A stretch of DNA of 63,243 nucleotides from an uncultured Prochlorococcus sp. (GCA_902590775.1 CACIYC010000007.1:1-63243), one strand, 5' to 3'; shown: positions 26,726 through 35,890, counted from the first letter of the stretch. The notes: a model not told the origin generated them from the sequence alone. A program made the numbers and translations.

Positions 26726-27282
26726 TAGTTTATGTTGAATTTTTCAACGATTCTTAATACTTCTTTTGGATGTCTAGATGGAATAACTTCTAACCATTGA
26801 TATTTTATGAAACCATCTGGGTTTATTAAATATGTATTTCTAATTGAATTCTCCCCATTCCATGATTTATACTTTCTACTTACCACTCCATCTTTATCTG
26901 ATAAAAGTGAAAAATCTATTTCTTCATCATTGCAAAATTTTTCATGACTAGATAATGTATCATTACTTATGCCAACAACTTTAGTATTGACTTTATTAAA
27001 GTCACTTATTAGTTTTTGAAAGCCCCTTGCTTCTAATGTACATCCATACGTACCATCTTTAGGATAAAAGTATAATACTAACCAGGATTTATTAAAGTCA
27101 TTAAGATTCCAATTGATCTTTTCTTTATTAATTGGATTATAACCAGTCAAGTCAAAATTAGGAGCTTTTTGATTAATTAGTGATAGATTTTTGGCAAAAG
27201 TAGCTAATGGACCTAGAAGAATTATGCTAAGTATAATTACTATAATAGTTAATTTATATTTATAAGATTTCATCGTTTTCAT
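26725..27282 (-). CDS. Exported PrxQ/BCP-type peroxiredoxin
   Basis: This thiol peroxidase carries an N-terminal signal peptide or anchor (about residues 8-30, ending TFAKN), so it should reach the thylakoid lumen or periplasm. The peroxidatic site is FYPKDGTYGCTLEARGF with Cys81. In PrxQ enzymes a resolving cysteine normally lies five residues later, but that position is Arg86. The segment also reads TYGC rather than TPGC. A further cysteine occurs at residue 117 (HEKFCNDEE). It lies 22 bp after rpmB and overlaps the DUF2499 gene by one base. Confidence 0.88.
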   Translation of the reverse strand: MKTMKSYKYKLTIIVIILSIILLGPLATFAKNLSLINQKAPNFDLTGYNPINKEKINWNLNDFNKSWLVLYFYPKDGTYGCTLEARGFQKLISDFNKVNTKVVGISNDTLSSHEKFCNDEEIDFSLLSDKDGVVSRKYKSWNGENSIRNTYLINPDGFIKYQWLEVIPSRHPKEVLRIVEKFNIN

Positions 27283-27304
27283 TACTAATTTAAGAAAAAT
27301 TAAT

Positions 27305-27541
27305 TTAAATTTTTCTTAAATCTAATCCTTTAGATTTTGCGTATGTATCTAAACCTTTTTTTTGTATTGTTTTAAGAGTTCGAGTAGTAACTCTTACTGA
27401 TATCCACCTTTTACCTTGTTCCCACCATAAACGTCGTTTTTGAAGATTTGGTTGCTGAAGTTTTTTAGTTCGTATATGAGAATGGCTAACTGCCATACCA
27501 TTATTAGCTTTTGTACCAGACAGATCACATACCCTAGACAT
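27305..27541 (-). CDS. rpmB: Ribosomal protein L28
   Basis: This is a 78-residue ribosomal large-subunit protein. The ATG at 27541 gives [19 protein letters not shown], the standard L28 N-terminus; the frame extends 12 codons upstream without similarity. A basic middle ([20 protein letters not shown]) and a [19 protein letters not shown] end complete the family pattern. It is on the same strand as htpG, 48 bp downstream of it, and precedes the peroxiredoxin gene by 22 bp. Confidence 0.95.
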   Translation of the reverse strand: MSRVCDLSGTKANNGMAVSHSHIRTKKLQQPNLQKRRLWWEQGKRWISVRVTTRTLKTIQKKGLDTYAKSKGLDLRKI

Positions 27542-27589
27542 TTTTATTGCTTTTAAAATGCATCTATATTCTAGCAAAGTAAGTGAAGA

Positions 27590-29494
27590 TCAAGTTATTC
27601 TTGATAGAAGGTTGCCCATAAGCGTTGAATTCCTTTGTTGAAAATCTGCCATTTCTTTTGGTTCTAGACCACCTATTCCTAGGCATGCCATTTGATATAA
27701 GTGCAGAGAGATATCTTTTAAAAGCTGTTCATTTTGTGTTTTACCTTCAGATCCAACGATAATTGAACTTTCTTTTAATTTAGATAAACCTAAAACAATA
27801 GGATGATTTTTATTAATTAAAAGGACGTGATTCTCTGGCATTCCAGGAAGTTTTTGTTCCATAAGAGCTCCAATATCATTTATTCTTCTCATTTGCTCAG
27901 GAAGTAGAATCATTGCAGGGATAGTATTATTACCTTTTAGTGCTCTTATTTGAATAGTAATCTTATCGTTATTTAAAGAATCTTTTATAAGTTTCCTCAA
28001 TGATTCTGATTGATTCTCTCCATCAATATCTTTTATTTCAGGAGAATCATCTTTCATTTTTTCATCTATTTCAGAGTCAACTCTTTGAAATGTTAAATTC
28101 TCATTTTTAGATTCTATCCAAGGTATAAACTGTGAATCTATAACAGTATCTGCCATGATTATCTCTTCCCCTTCGTTTATCCATAAATTTAGAGGGTTAG
28201 ACTGAGAAGTCTCATCTGTACAATAAATAATTCTTTTTTCTTTTTCTGAATTCAGTCGATCTAGGTAGTCATTTATTGTGGAGAAATTATTCTCGTTGTA
28301 TTTTATTATTTTATCTTCTTTTGTGAAAACATCCTTTTTAATTGTTCTAAATATAATTAATTCTTCTACTTGATCTGCAAATTTCTCATCTTCCATCGCA
28401 CCTATTTTTACAAATGGTGCTATTGACTCCCAAATTTGCGCATAAAAGTTAGAGTCACTCTTTTTTATCTTGTTAAGCTTATCTGCTATCTTTTTTGAAA
28501 TAAAATTACTTATTGAACGTACCTTTCTATTTGACTGTAAGGCGCTTCTGCTTACATTTAGAGGAATATCGGTTGAATCTATTACACCGCGAAGAGGAAG
28601 AAGATATCTAGGCACAACTTCTTTTATTGAATCACTAACAAAAACTTGATTGCAAAAAAGTTTTATCTCTCCATTTTCCCAGTCTGCCCTGCCACCCATT
28701 TTTGGGAAAAATAATATTCCCTGAAGGTTATAAGGGTAATCTGTATTTAAATGTATCCAAAACAATGGATCACCCTGAAAGGGATATAAGTATCTATATA
28801 GTTCAATATAATCTTCATCTTTCATTTCTTGTGTATTTCTTCTCCATGGAGGGTTGCGTTTGTTTATTGTTTCCCCTGAAAGCTGAACATCTACGGGCAT
28901 AAAATCACAATATTTCTTGATTAATGTTTTAATTCTGCTAGGTTCTAAGTATTCTATTTCCTCTTCTAGTAAGTAAAGTATAATATCTGTTCCTGGTTTA
29001 TCTCTATTAGTTTCTTCGAGACTAAATTTTGGGGAGCCATCACATTTCCAATTGACTGCCTTGCTATCTTTAATTGCAGATCTAGTTATAATTTCTACGT
29101 TACTTGCAACCATAAAACTTGAATAAAAACCTAATCCAAAATGGCCAATAATTCCTTCTTGATTATGTTCATATTTTTTTAAAAACTCTTCAGCACTTGA
29201 AAATGCTACTTGATTTATATACTTTTTAACTTCTTCAGAAGTCATTCCTATACCATTGTCTGAAATAGTTAATGACTTTTCTTCTCTATTTAAAACTATA
29301 TTAATAATAGGTTCTTCTTCAGTGGATTCGCAATCACCAGCAATTGATGCCATCCTTCTTTTGCTTATTGCATCTACACCATTACTAACTAGTTCTCTAA
29401 GAAATATTTCATGATCTGAATATACAGCTTTCTTGATTATTGGAAAAATATTTTCTGTATGTATTTGAATTTGTCCTTCTTCAATCGTTTTCAT
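27590..29494 (-). CDS. htpG: Chaperone HtpG (Hsp90)
   Basis: This is a dimeric ATP-dependent chaperone. The GHKL ATP-binding N-terminal domain shows ELVSNGVDAISKRR (about residues 34-47), DNGIGMTSEEVKKYI and GHFGLGFYSSFMVAS. The middle domain has the DSTDIPLNVSRSALQSN segment. The 634-residue length is typical. Cyanobacterial HtpG is linked to heat and light stress and to tetrapyrrole regulation through HemE; that is family knowledge. No promoter element such as CIRCE was seen upstream. Confidence 0.96.
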   Translation of the reverse strand: MKTIEEGQIQIHTENIFPIIKKAVYSDHEIFLRELVSNGVDAISKRRMASIAGDCESTEEEPIINIVLNREEKSLTISDNGIGMTSEEVKKYINQVAFSSAEEFLKKYEHNQEGIIGHFGLGFYSSFMVASNVEIITRSAIKDSKAVNWKCDGSPKFSLEETNRDKPGTDIILYLLEEEIEYLEPSRIKTLIKKYCDFMPVDVQLSGETINKRNPPWRRNTQEMKDEDYIELYRYLYPFQGDPLFWIHLNTDYPYNLQGILFFPKMGGRADWENGEIKLFCNQVFVSDSIKEVVPRYLLPLRGVIDSTDIPLNVSRSALQSNRKVRSISNFISKKIADKLNKIKKSDSNFYAQIWESIAPFVKIGAMEDEKFADQVEELIIFRTIKKDVFTKEDKIIKYNENNFSTINDYLDRLNSEKEKRIIYCTDETSQSNPLNLWINEGEEIIMADTVIDSQFIPWIESKNENLTFQRVDSEIDEKMKDDSPEIKDIDGENQSESLRKLIKDSLNNDKITIQIRALKGNNTIPAMILLPEQMRRINDIGALMEQKLPGMPENHVLLINKNHPIVLGLSKLKESSIIVGSEGKTQNEQLLKDISLHLYQMACLGIGGLEPKEMADFQQRNSTLMGNLLSRIT

Positions 29495-29563
29495 GATTTT
29501 TAATTAAACATAACAATTTTACTTTGTTATTTCTTTTTTAAAGGGTGTATTGACCGAACCTAA

Positions 29564-29791
29564 TTATTGAGATGTATTCTGTAGGTCTGGTCTTTCATCT
29601 GGAATTACTGCTCCTTTAACAGGGCATACAGCTAAACAAACACCACAGTCTATACATTTTGTAAATTCGATAAAATAGAAATTTTTTCCTTTATTATTTA
29701 TTCCATTAGATAAATTTATGCAATCTACCGGGCATGCTTCTTGGCAAATAGCAACACCTTCACAAATATTTGAAATAATAGAATGTGGCAT
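29564..29791 (-). CDS. 2[4Fe-4S] ferredoxin
   Basis: This 75-residue ferredoxin has two cluster motifs. The N-terminal one reads CEGVAICQEACPVDC (cysteines at 9, 15, 19 and 23). The second is the classical CIDCGVCLAVCPV. The MPHSIISN start and the VIPDERPDLQ end match a ferredoxin type conserved in cyanobacteria. It carries electrons in the cytosol; its partner is unknown. It starts 12 bp after hisZ on the same strand and precedes htpG by about 70 bp. Confidence 0.92.
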   Translation of the reverse strand: MPHSIISNICEGVAICQEACPVDCINLSNGINNKGKNFYFIEFTKCIDCGVCLAVCPVKGAVIPDERPDLQNTSQ

Positions 29792-29803
29792 TATCTTAAG
29801 TGA

Positions 29804-30979
29804 CTAAGAGATCCATTCGATTCTACTAAATCCTCTTTTTTTCATTAGATTGCTAGCTTGTTCTTGAGAAGTACATGGTTTTAATTCAACCATTGCAATA
29901 CACCCTTTAGCTTGAATTTCTAATTGCTTCTCTAATGCATCTTCATATCTTTTGTTTATGCCATATGCAACAAGTACTTTTTCAGGTTCTAAGCCATTAT
30001 ACTCTTGGTCTTTAAGTAATTCTCTTAGCTTATCTATAGAAAAAGAGAAGCCAGCTCCTGTTTCATTACTTTGATCTGTTCCAAACATATTAAATATACT
30101 GTCATATCTTCCACCTCTTGCAATTATTTTAGGTGAATATGAATTCTTACATATTAATTGAAAAATTAGACCATTATAAAGATTGAAGTGAGACTGGTAT
30201 GTGGGATCAAGTTGAATGGATACACCATGTTTTTCACTTATAGGAACAATTATTGAGAAAAGTCTTTTCAATTTTTCAAAAATATCATTTTGACCATATA
30301 CAGACTCTAATGTTTCTAAGACCATTTTTGGCTGGCCACGTGTTTTTAGAATGTTTATTAGAATATCTTTTATATTCTTATTTATGTTTAAACTATTTAG
30401 ACCAATTAAATTAAATTCGGATAGACAATCCTGAATTTTCTTTTTGTCTAGGTCTTTAATATCTTTCGTTAATAAGTTGAATATAGTAGTATGACCAATT
30501 AACAGTACTGGTTCCATTCTTAGCCCAATTTCTAGAGAATTCAAACATTCTAGAAGCATATATAATAACTCTAATTCAGATTCCATTCCAGGGTTTCCAA
30601 TTAACTCAACACCACTATTTATATTTTCTTCAATAATATATTTTCCATCACAATCATTCTTACTTTTAAAGACTGTTCCAGTTGACCATAGTCTTATAGG
30701 TCTCTTTTTATGAGCAAGTCTTGTAGTTGATGCTCTGGCTATTGAAGCAGTCATTTCTGGTCTCAATCCAAATGGCTCATCTGCAACTAATTTGACGATA
30801 TCATTAGTTGATATACTTCCTCCTGCCATCAACGTTTCTAGTCTTTCAACTTTTGGAGGTGTGATTTCCTCATAACCCCACATTTTGTATAAATTAGATA
30901 GCTTATTATTAATAAGTTGGTTTAATTGAACATCTTTAAGATTTAGATCTTTCGTCCCAAATGATTTTTGTAAAGTCAT
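29804..30979 (-). CDS. hisZ: ATP phosphoribosyltransferase regulatory subunit
   Basis: HisZ is a histidyl-tRNA synthetase-like protein that has lost aminoacylation and makes the short form of HisG active in the first step of histidine synthesis. The family core GYEEITPPKVERLETLMAGG, the DEPFGLRPEMTASIARA segment (class II synthetase motif-2-like) and the ARGGRYDSIFNMFG segment are present. The C-terminus lacks the anticodon-binding domain expected in HisRS, which supports HisZ over HisS. The 391 residues match cyanobacterial HisZ. It lies 31 bp after the inositol monophosphatase-like gene. Confidence 0.93.
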   Translation of the reverse strand: MTLQKSFGTKDLNLKDVQLNQLINNKLSNLYKMWGYEEITPPKVERLETLMAGGSISTNDIVKLVADEPFGLRPEMTASIARASTTRLAHKKRPIRLWSTGTVFKSKNDCDGKYIIEENINSGVELIGNPGMESELELLYMLLECLNSLEIGLRMEPVLLIGHTTIFNLLTKDIKDLDKKKIQDCLSEFNLIGLNSLNINKNIKDILINILKTRGQPKMVLETLESVYGQNDIFEKLKRLFSIIVPISEKHGVSIQLDPTYQSHFNLYNGLIFQLICKNSYSPKIIARGGRYDSIFNMFGTDQSNETGAGFSFSIDKLRELLKDQEYNGLEPEKVLVAYGINKRYEDALEKQLEIQAKGCIAMVELKPCTSQEQASNLMKKRGFSRIEWIS

Positions 30980-31010
30980 TTTAGTTTTTTGTTTTTTTTA
31001 GCATTGAATG

Positions 31011-31874
31011 TTATCCACCAAAAGAGTTTTTATCTAGAGGCTTAACTTTCTTAAGAACTGAAATTAGTTCTTTTTGAATAAATGGATTTGTGGCCAAAAT
31101 TCTACCTGTTCTGAGACTAAAAAAACTATTTTTATAATCACTAACTAAACCTCCAGCTAATTCCACAATGGGAATGCCTGCAGCAATATCCCATGCTGAT
31201 AAGCCTCTTTCCCAGTATCCATCGACTCTCCCATTTGCTACGAATGCCATGTCTACAGCTGCTGCACCAGCCCTTCTTACACCTCTAGTTCTATGAGTTA
31301 GCCAGCAAAATTCTGCATAATTATTGTCTGATCTTGTATGCCTATCATATGAAAAGCCTGTAACTAATAATGATTCTTTAAGGTTCTTCGAATTCGATAC
31401 TTTATTCTTGGTTTTATTGCAAAAAGATCCTATGCCTGGAGCAGCCCAGTACATTTCCTGGAAAAAAGGAATAGAAATAGCTCCTAATAAAGGCATATCT
31501 TTCCACGTTAAGCCAATAGAACATGCGAAGAAGGGATACCCATGAGCATAATTAGTTGTTCCATCTAAAGGATCAATGCACCAGACCAAATCGCTTTTGG
31601 GTCCTGATATTCCTCCTTCTTCAGCGTAGATACCAATTTCTGGTGTTTTGTTTTGTAAAAACGAAACAATTATTTGTTCTGCTTCTAGATCAGCATTTGT
31701 GACCAGATCACCTTCATTTGATTTGTTGTTTATAGTGTGAATTTTGCAGTAATACTTCATAAGTATGTCTCCGCCTGATAAAGCAGCTTTTTTAGCAATA
31801 TCTAATAATTGCTCTATCTCTTTGATGGAAATAGCTGAATGTATTTTTGCTTCTTCACAAATTAGTCTAACCAT
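31011..31874 (-). CDS. Inositol monophosphatase family protein
   Basis: This is a Mg2+-dependent phosphatase of the IMPase/SuhB family. The metal site is visible: AEEGG (about residue 80) and WCIDPLDGTTNYAHGYPFFACS (about 96-117, in pieces), followed by GAAAVDMAFVANGRVDGYWE and WDIAAGIPIVELAGG near the C-terminus. The substrate could be inositol-phosphate, histidinol-phosphate or a sugar bisphosphate; the family does not fix it. Its place just before hisZ makes histidinol-phosphate phosphatase an option, but this is inference only. Confidence 0.88.
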   Translation of the reverse strand: MVRLICEEAKIHSAISIKEIEQLLDIAKKAALSGGDILMKYYCKIHTINNKSNEGDLVTNADLEAEQIIVSFLQNKTPEIGIYAEEGGISGPKSDLVWCIDPLDGTTNYAHGYPFFACSIGLTWKDMPLLGAISIPFFQEMYWAAPGIGSFCNKTKNKVSNSKNLKESLLVTGFSYDRHTRSDNNYAEFCWLTHRTRGVRRAGAAAVDMAFVANGRVDGYWERGLSAWDIAAGIPIVELAGGLVSDYKNSFFSLRTGRILATNPFIQKELISVLKKVKPLDKNSFGG

Positions 31875-31968
31875 TGAATTTCAAGATAGAAGAGTTGTCT
31901 TCTCATAATCTTATATTTTTATGTTTCTTTTTCCTGCTAGATTTATTTGGATCTTTTTACAAGTTCAA

Positions 31969-32055
31969 GGAGAGGTGGCCGAGTGGTCGATGGCGCAGCA
32001 CTGGAAATGCTGTATAGGGGCAACTCTATCGAGGGTTCGAATCCCTCTCTCTCCG
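31969..32055 (+). tRNA. tRNA-Ser (GGA)
   Basis: The 87-nt gene folds as a type II tRNA. The acceptor arm starts GGAGAGG and ends TCTCTCC plus discriminator G. The D arm is GTGGCCGAGTGGTC, the anticodon loop is CTGGAAA with GGA, a long variable arm follows, and the T arm is GAGGGTTCGAATCCCTC. The long variable arm and the GGA anticodon identify serine (UCC/UCU codons). CCA is not encoded. It lies between the inositol phosphatase-like gene and dnaK. A protein frame that reads across it is not a gene. Confidence 0.95.
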
Positions 32056-32535
32056 TTAATGTATAATTCTTCATATTTATATTTTTCTTCTTTTAAACTT
32101 AAATTTAATAATATTGATTTAGTTGTATTTTTTTAGGATTAGTATATAAATTTAATATAATAAGAATAATTATAATTCTCTTGTAAGTGGTTGTTTCCCT
32201 ACTCATTTATTACATCCTTCTGTAAGTTAAGTATATTTAATCACAAAATTTTAAATTAGATATGTTTGGCTTTAATTCATGAGAAACTTTAAATTTCGCT
32301 AGGAATCATTATTTTCTATAACTTAGCTTATTATTTTTTATAAAATCAGCATTCTCAGATTGAATATTGTTAAAGGTTGGTTAGCTCCATATGAGTGAAA
32401 GCTGTAAATATTAATTATTTATTGATTTTTTCACTGAAATACTTTTAATGTCTGGTTATTTCAATTTGCTTTACTAATAATGGGATTGGTTAAATAAACT
32501 ATCTCAGTTACTGTAAGCAACATATAAGAACTGCT
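32056..32535. other. 480-bp intergenic region upstream of dnaK
   Basis: This AT-rich stretch separates the tRNA from dnaK and contains no open frame longer than about 30 codons. Several TTG-starting and T/A-rich boxes (for example TTGATT and TAAACT around 32420-32500) could be promoter parts, but I cannot place one with confidence. No CIRCE inverted repeat or clear stable stem was seen. It most likely holds the promoter and leader of the chaperone gene run. Confidence 0.5.
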
Positions 32536-34530
32536 ATGGGCAGGATTGTTGGAATTGATTTAGGTACCACAAACTCCGTAATAGGAGTTTTAGAAGCTGG
32601 TCGTCCTTTTGTAATAGCAAATGCAGAAGGCTCAAGGACTACCCCTTCAGTTATAGGGTATAGCAAAGATTCAGAATTGCTGGTTGGTCAACAAGCAAGA
32701 AGGCAGCTTGTACTGAATCCAAAAAATACATTTTCTAATTTAAAAAGGTTTATTGGAAGGACTTGGAACGAACTTAATGAGAACAGTCTTAATGTTGCAT
32801 ACACTGTAAGAGCTAATGAGCAGGAATGTGTAAGAGTTACTTGCCCTATAACTGAACGTGAATATGCACCCGAAGAGTTAACTGGATCAATTATTAGAAA
32901 GTTGATTGATGATGCAGAAAAATATCTTGAGGAGTCTATTGATTCTGCAGTAGTAACTGTTCCTGCATATTTTAATGATTCTCAGCGTCAAGCAACACGA
33001 GATGCTGCTTTATTAGCAGGTATAAAAGTTGAACGAATTTTGAACGAACCAACAGCCGCTGCACTTGCCTATGGCTTTGATAAGAGTTCTTCTTCAAGAG
33101 TGTTAGTTTTTGATCTTGGTGGTGGAACATTTGATATTTCCCTTTTACGAATTTCTAATGGTGTTTTTGACGTAAAAGCAACATCAGGAGATACTCAATT
33201 AGGTGGTAATGATTTTGATCAAAAGATTGTTGAATGGTTAGCAGATGATTTTTACAAGCAATACGAAATTGATTTAAGAAGAGATAGACAGTCTTTGCAA
33301 CGTTTATCGGAGGCTGCAGAAAAAGCTAAACAGGAATTATCAGGTTTGAATATAACTCCAATTTCTTTACCTTTTATTGCTACAGGATCTAATGGCCCTC
33401 TTCACATAGAAACAAAATTAGATAGGAAAAAATTTGAATTCTTATGTAGGGATTTAATAGATCGTTTGTCTAAGCCAGTTGAGATTGCTTTAAGTGATTC
33501 AGGTTGGACAGCAGAGGATATTAATGATGTTGTTCTTGTTGGTGGCAGTACAAGGATGCCAATGGTGCAGCAGTTAATTCGAACAATAGTCCCCATAACT
33601 CCATCCCAGACAGTAAATCCTGATGAGGTTGTAGCTGTTGGAGCAGCTGTACAGGCAGGAATAATTTCTGGAGAATTAAGAGATCTTTTGTTAAATGATG
33701 TCACCCCTTTATCTTTAGGGTTAGAGACAGTTGGGGGGTTGATGAAAGTATTGATTCCTAGAAATACTCCAATTCCTGTTAGGCAGGCAGATGTTTTTAG
33801 TACTTCAGAAGCTAATCAATCTTCTGTTGAAATAAATGTATGGCAAGGAGAACGTCAATTAGCAAATGACAACAAATCATTAGGTAAGTTTAGACTTTCA
33901 GGTATTCCCCCTGCACCAAGAGGGGTCCCACAAGTTCAAGTTGCATTCGATATAGATGCAAATGGTTTGTTGCAAGTCAGTGCAACAGATAGAACTACTG
34001 GTCGTAAACAATCTGTAAGTATCAATGGTGGTTCAAATTTAAATGAAAATGAGGTCAGTAAATTAATAAATGAGGCTAGAGAGAAGGCAGATTTAGATAG
34101 AAAGAAACGGGCTTCTATTGATCAAAGGAACAATGCTTTAACCCTTGTTGCTCAAGCTGAGCGCAGATTAAGAGATATATCCCTGGAATTCGGACCTTAT
34201 GCAGCTGAAAGACAGCAGAGATCTGTTGAAGTTGCTCTTAGAGATGTACAAGAATTTTTGGATAATAACGATTTAGCTGAATTAGATTTGGCTGTTTCTT
34301 CTCTTCAAGAAGCATTGTTTGGACTTAATCGGAGAATATCAGCGGGTAGACGTTCAGAAAGTAATCCTATTCAAGGTATAAAAAATACATTTGGCTCATT
34401 AAAAGACGAATTATTTTCAGATGATTATTGGGATGATGATCCATGGGATTATAATCCTAACCAAGAGAGGAGAGATAGAGATTATCAATCAAGAGATTTA
34501 GATAGATGGGACAATGACTTCTACAACTAA
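32536..34530 (+). CDS. dnaK: Chaperone DnaK (Hsp70), DnaK3-like
   Basis: This is an ATP-dependent chaperone. The nucleotide domain has GIDLGTTNSV (about residues 5-14), FDLGGGTFDIS (about 192) and VLVGGSTRMPMV. The substrate domain follows with TPLSLGLETVGG. The 664 residues end in a C-terminal tail rich in Asp, Arg, Trp and Tyr (for example DDDPWDYNPNQ). That tail differs from the EEVD-type end and resembles a cyanobacterial DnaK3-type extension; the paralogue number is inferred. Its end overlaps the J-protein gene by 17 bp. Confidence 0.93.
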   Translation: MGRIVGIDLGTTNSVIGVLEAGRPFVIANAEGSRTTPSVIGYSKDSELLVGQQARRQLVLNPKNTFSNLKRFIGRTWNELNENSLNVAYTVRANEQECVRVTCPITEREYAPEELTGSIIRKLIDDAEKYLEESIDSAVVTVPAYFNDSQRQATRDAALLAGIKVERILNEPTAAALAYGFDKSSSSRVLVFDLGGGTFDISLLRISNGVFDVKATSGDTQLGGNDFDQKIVEWLADDFYKQYEIDLRRDRQSLQRLSEAAEKAKQELSGLNITPISLPFIATGSNGPLHIETKLDRKKFEFLCRDLIDRLSKPVEIALSDSGWTAEDINDVVLVGGSTRMPMVQQLIRTIVPITPSQTVNPDEVVAVGAAVQAGIISGELRDLLLNDVTPLSLGLETVGGLMKVLIPRNTPIPVRQADVFSTSEANQSSVEINVWQGERQLANDNKSLGKFRLSGIPPAPRGVPQVQVAFDIDANGLLQVSATDRTTGRKQSVSINGGSNLNENEVSKLINEAREKADLDRKKRASIDQRNNALTLVAQAERRLRDISLEFGPYAAERQQRSVEVALRDVQEFLDNNDLAELDLAVSSLQEALFGLNRRISAGRRSESNPIQGIKNTFGSLKDELFSDDYWDDDPWDYNPNQERRDRDYQSRDLDRWDNDFYN

Positions 34531-35449
34531 ACCTGACTACTGGTCCATTTTAGGAATTTTACCAGGTAGTAATTTAAAACAAATTAAGGCAGCGTTTAGA
34601 ACAGAGGCAAGAAGATGGCATCCAGATTTAAATGTAAATGATTCTAATGCAGAAGACCGTTTTAAGTTAGTAAATGAAGCCTATGTAGTCCTAAGTGACC
34701 CTATTAAGAGATCAAATTGGGAAACTTCTATTTCTTCAGAATCATCAGAATTATTTTCTTCTGGCTTCCCTTCTTATAAGGAATATTTAGAATTAGTTCT
34801 TGGTCTACATATAGACGATGAAGATATTAATGAAACAAACGAATTAGAGGAAGAAGATATTGACTACTCTGATGACTATGATCTTAATGAAAATGTCTAT
34901 GCAAATGATTATAAGCCAACAACATCTCCGCCTAAGCCACCTCCAATAAAACATGTTGAAGATGTAGAAACAGTTGTTTTTCTATCTCCACTTGAAGCTT
35001 TAAATGGATCAACAATTGAAATGGAAATAAATAATGGAACCATAGTTGAATTTAATACACCTCCTTTTGCTGGAGATGGTTGGAGATTAAGACTTCAAGG
35101 AGTAGTAGTAGGTGGAAAAGATCATTTTATTCAAATTAGAGTGGAAACAGAAGAAGGGTTGAGAATTGATGGTCTAAGAGTTCTTTATAGGCTGGAACTA
35201 TTTCCTCATGATGCCCTTTTTGGTTGCGGAGTAGAGGTACCTACACTTGATGGTCCAGTTGTTCTGCAAGTGCCTCCAAAATCTTCATCAGGTAGATTAT
35301 TAAGATTAAGAGAACGGGGATTAAAATATAATGATATTTGCGGAGATCAAATAGTTGAAATTATTTTAGTATTACCTGAAGACTTATCAGATTCTGAACT
35401 TGCATTATATAGTAGGCTTCAAGAGCTATCCCTTAATGAAAATGTCTAG
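34514..35449 (+). CDS. DnaJ-like co-chaperone without zinc finger
   Basis: The N-terminal J domain has YWSILGILPGSNLKQIKAAF and the HPD tripeptide (about residue 36), which stimulates Hsp70 ATPase activity. A linker rich in Asp/Glu (about residues 95-135) replaces the Gly/Phe region, and the cysteine-rich zinc finger is missing. The C-terminal half keeps DnaJ_C substrate-binding repeats (VFLSPLEALNGSTIEM, APLFGCGVEVPTLDG-like). The 311-residue length fits a type II-like J protein. The overlap with dnaK points to a dedicated pair. Confidence 0.88.
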   Translation: MTSTTKPDYWSILGILPGSNLKQIKAAFRTEARRWHPDLNVNDSNAEDRFKLVNEAYVVLSDPIKRSNWETSISSESSELFSSGFPSYKEYLELVLGLHIDDEDINETNELEEEDIDYSDDYDLNENVYANDYKPTTSPPKPPPIKHVEDVETVVFLSPLEALNGSTIEMEINNGTIVEFNTPPFAGDGWRLRLQGVVVGGKDHFIQIRVETEEGLRIDGLRVLYRLELFPHDALFGCGVEVPTLDGPVVLQVPPKSSSGRLLRLRERGLKYNDICGDQIVEIILVLPEDLSDSELALYSRLQELSLNENV

Positions 35450-35487
35450 AGATATATTTAATATAAAAATACAAAAACCCTAATATT

Positions 35488-35889
35488 ATGATTATTCACG
35501 TCTTGCTATATCAACTTGGAAAAGAAGAGGAAGGGATTCATTCAATTGATTTAAATGGTAAAACTATTGTTCTTATGTTTGAAGATCAGGATGATGCCCA
35601 AAGGTATTGTGGGCTGCTTGAGGCCCAAGATTTCCCTGTTCCTTCAGTAGAAAAAATTGATCAAGAAGAAATTAGCTTATTTTGTAAAGATGCCGGATAT
35701 GAAGCTCGTTTTATTGAGAAAGGATTTATACCCAAAACAGCAGAAGAAAGATTTCTTTTAGCACCACCAGAAAGGAACATTAATAATTCGAATGAAAATA
35801 ATCAAAATATAGCCAATTTAAACGAAGAAGATATTTTAGAAAAAAATGAGATAGATTCTATAAAAAAGAACTTAGAAAATCTTCTTTAA
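35488..35889 (+). CDS. DUF3110 family protein
   Basis: This 133-residue protein matches the cyanobacterial DUF3110 family, with an N-terminal VLLYQLGKEEEGIHSI strand pattern, a VLMFEDQDDAQRYCGLLEAQ helix and an EISLFCKDAGYEARFI segment. A variable Asn/Glu-rich tail follows from about residue 98. It is soluble, with two cysteines and no catalytic motif. It starts 39 bp after the J-protein gene and 2 bp before murQ, so it shares their transcript. Function unknown. Confidence 0.82.
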   Translation: MIIHVLLYQLGKEEEGIHSIDLNGKTIVLMFEDQDDAQRYCGLLEAQDFPVPSVEKIDQEEISLFCKDAGYEARFIEKGFIPKTAEERFLLAPPERNINNSNENNQNIANLNEEDILEKNEIDSIKKNLENLL

Positions 35890-35890
35890 C

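Noticed and set aside
31921-32136. A 71-codon frame across the tRNA-Ser gene
   Set aside because: It reads through the full tRNA in one frame and the rest is AT-rich filler; the tRNA explains the sequence.
32056-32535. CIRCE heat-shock operator before dnaK
   Set aside because: The TTAGCACTC inverted repeat is not present in the region.
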